Shown: positions 32,439 to 33,585 of the stretch, in pieces
Position numbering within the stretch: the first letter of the stretch is position 1
Layout of the letters: each line of letters begins with the position of its first letter
Assembly: GCA_018822805.1 (NCBI GenBank)
Contig: JAHJJU010000029.1
Coordinates: forward strand, 1-33,585
Source of the DNA: a bacterium
GTDB taxonomy: Bacteria > Campylobacterota > Campylobacteria > Campylobacterales > Sulfurovaceae
Length of the DNA: 33,585 nucleotides
Direction: 5' to 3'
The notes under the pieces: model-generated
Seen by the model: the letters and a program-made list of their open reading frames with translations, nothing else
Told to the model about the DNA's origin: nothing
The model's database searches: none
Translations under genes and position numbers: made by a program

Positions 32439-32726
32439 ATGTATTTTTTAAGAACGAAAAAAAATATGGTATTAAAAGTATTAAGTTTATTATTTATTTT
32501 TCATACAACACTGCTTGCAGGGAACACCTATGACCAAGGATCCAAGCATATGAGTAGTGGCTGTGCAAGTGAGCTAATGGGTGAAGATGGTAGTGTAGGA
32601 ACACAAGAGCAGGCAGAGATTGTAATGAACTGTTTTGGAGGTATGAGTATGACAATTATGCTACTATTGACTTCACTTTTAGGTGCTTTTTTTATACGTG
32701 ATGAGTTTGCAAGTTTGTTAGAGTAA
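32439..32726 (+). CDS. Small exported or membrane protein, unknown function
   Basis: A 95-residue protein, not recognised. The N-terminus is a signal sequence with basic start (RTKKN) and a hydrophobic core, with a likely cut after LLA (residue 27). A short extracytoplasmic part holds two cysteines, C42 (SSGCASEL) and C65 (VMNCFGG), which could form a disulphide or bind a ligand. A membrane helix spans about 69-86 (MSMTIMLLLTSLLGAFFI), ending with RDEFASLLE. AAGGAG at 32427-32432 gives a good ribosome site. It converges on a DsbA-family gene whose stop is 8 bases away. The coding call rests on the ribosome site, the promoter and the signal-plus-helix layout. Confidence 0.72.
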   Translation: MYFLRTKKNMVLKVLSLLFIFHTTLLAGNTYDQGSKHMSSGCASELMGEDGSVGTQEQAEIVMNCFGGMSMTIMLLLTSLLGAFFIRDEFASLLE

Positions 32727-32734
32727 GTTTCTCT

Positions 32735-33379
32735 CTAGCATTCTAAAATCTCTTCTATAGATCTATAGCCACTCTGACACATCATATGATCATCTTTATC
32801 TATCTTGACGACCGATGGAAAAGCGTTGGCACCCATTGAACGGGCTTTGGCAAAATCATGTTGCATTAAAATTTCGGCACGTTTGCTGTTGTAAAATTTT
32901 AAAAATGCTTCTTTTTTTTGTTTCTGTTGTTCTTTTGCAGAAAGGGCATCGGACAAGCACGGGGGCGTTGTCCCTACATAGTACAACAATGTTTCTAACG
33001 ACGTTATATCTTCTCCTTTTGTATAAAATGCCTCTTGAATTTTTCCTAAGTATTTAAAAGAAGCCTCATCACCCCACAGCTCTCTAATGGTTACGACAGC
33101 TTTACAGGCAGGGTAAGTGTCATAGTCAAAATGTGTTCTGTTTAATGTTGAAAAATTAAAAGCTTGCTTGGTTTTAACATGAACAGCATTCCAGTTCTGA
33201 GCAAGGTACTGTTTACTCTCTGCATTCCAAGCCATTTGCCCTTTGGTTCTAAGCCCACCTACAACCAAAGAGAATTCAAACGTATCGGAGTGTTTGGCTC
33301 GTAGCTCTTCCATAACAGGGTGAAAACCCCAGCACCATGAACACATGGGGTCTATGACGAAGATGAGGTGGGTTTTCAT
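32735..33379 (-). CDS. DsbA-family (FrnE-like) thioredoxin-fold protein
   Basis: A 214-residue thioredoxin-fold protein of the DsbA/FrnE branch. The redox motif CSWC is at residues 13-16 within IDPMCSWCWGFHPVM. The inserted helical domain covers the middle, and the cis-proline loop is NAFPSVVKI near 182-190. No signal peptide is present, so it is cytoplasmic; FrnE-like members act as disulphide oxidoreductases or isomerases, sometimes in oxidative stress. The D-P-x-C-x-W-C pattern at the start is typical of this branch. AAGG (33387-33390 on the + strand as CCTT) lies 7 bases before the ATG, and a GATAAT-like -10 is possible at 33407-33412. It stands alone; its role here is unknown. Confidence 0.85.
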   Translation of the reverse strand: MKTHLIFVIDPMCSWCWGFHPVMEELRAKHSDTFEFSLVVGGLRTKGQMAWNAESKQYLAQNWNAVHVKTKQAFNFSTLNRTHFDYDTYPACKAVVTIRELWGDEASFKYLGKIQEAFYTKGEDITSLETLLYYVGTTPPCLSDALSAKEQQKQKKEAFLKFYNSKRAEILMQHDFAKARSMGANAFPSVVKIDKDDHMMCQSGYRSIEEILEC

Positions 33380-33449
33380 ATTGATACCTTTTGTTTTTTT
33401 TCGTATATTATCATAGTAACCTGAGTTCGACGGAATACCATAGACACAA

Positions 33450-33544
33450 TTTTACGAGGTTTTTCATAGGCAACGGCACATTTTTGCAGGACTAACAGGT
33501 TAATTCAAAAAAATGTGTCTAAGCCTATGGGAAACCTCGTAAAA
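33450..33544. repeat. Large imperfect inverted repeat at right edge
   Basis: Arms 33450-33485 and 33509-33544 (36 bases each) pair with only a short interior mismatch; several of the differences are G.T wobbles. The loop is 23 bases (33486-33508). Outer stem TTTTACGAGG/CCTCGTAAAA and inner CATAGG/CCTATG and CACATTTTT/AAAAATGTG are exact. Two smaller hairpins follow: CCCAAAGGG (33545-33553) and GCCTA/TAGGC (33556-33569). No gene covers it. It may be a mobile-element end, a MITE or a structured RNA; it is not identified. Confidence 0.65.
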
Positions 33545-33585
33545 CCCAAAGGGAAGCCTAAAAATAGGCAATCTTTCCTAAATAA

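Noticed and set aside
33486-33508. Integron attC-like site, because of CTAAC and GTTAA in the loop of the right-edge inverted repeat
   Set aside because: The core sites are too short and wrongly placed relative to the stem, and no integrase or cassette is visible.

Overview
The window is a 33.6-kb piece of a low-GC bacterial chromosome. It most resembles Campylobacterota (the Sulfurovum/Sulfurimonas type). This rests on inference from the GluRS1-type gltX, the compact NFACT protein, a CBS-domain nucleotidyltransferase like that of Campylobacter glycan loci, a free-standing gyrB, and promoters with a good TATAAT -10 box but no clear -35. The genus cannot be fixed from this sequence alone. No rRNA, tRNA, CRISPR array, transposase or integrase was seen.

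Region A (1-16821) is a surface-polysaccharide locus. A tightly packed + strand operon runs from the left edge to 11417, with most genes overlapping by a few bases. It holds a sugar aminotransferase (cut by the edge), a Wzx-type flippase, a CapK/PaaK-like adenylating enzyme, a Wzy-like polymerase, a GT4 glycosyltransferase, a GNAT-like acyltransferase, a polysaccharide-deacetylase-like protein, a second GT4 that is a paralogue of the first, a UDP-GlcNAc 2-epimerase, a third GT4 and a second aminotransferase. A separate promoter then drives a FlaA1-like nucleotide-sugar dehydratase and a phosphoglycosyl transferase that would start the glycan on its lipid carrier. Facing them on the - strand is an export operon: a Wza-like outer-membrane lipoprotein, a Wzz/GumC-like co-polymerase without a kinase domain, and a CBS-nucleotidyltransferase. 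Together these describe a Wzx/Wzy-dependent capsule, exopolysaccharide or O-antigen pathway: nucleotide-sugar supply, lipid-linked assembly, acyl/deacetyl tailoring, flipping, polymerisation and export. The first 8 kb is markedly AT-richer than the housekeeping genes to the right.

Region B (17077-20647, +) has gltX, pgi and galU. The last two (glucose-6-P isomerase and UDP-glucose pyrophosphorylase) supply precursors to the neighbouring glycan pathway. Region C (20723-28028, -) has an NFACT/RqcH-like ribosome quality-control factor, cdsA, dxr, a small RBBP9-like hydrolase and tsaD in one probable operon, followed by gyrB. Region D (28134-33379) has a coiled-coil OmpA-family envelope protein, leuC, an exported SPOR-like protein, a small membrane protein and a DsbA-family thioredoxin-fold protein.

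The most notable non-gene signals are paired GTAG-headed hairpins (REP/REPIN-like) at 20642-20713 and 23141-23233. The second pair shows compensatory stem changes, and the first supplies the galU stop codon. There is also a 36+36-base imperfect inverted repeat at the right edge. The NFACT reading frame has its conserved N-terminus and Shine-Dalgarno site in front of an ATC codon, with no ATG, GTG or TTG available there. In the glycan locus, the CapK/GNAT/deacetylase set interleaved with duplicated glycosyltransferases is the best candidate for an uncharacterised glycan-modification module.
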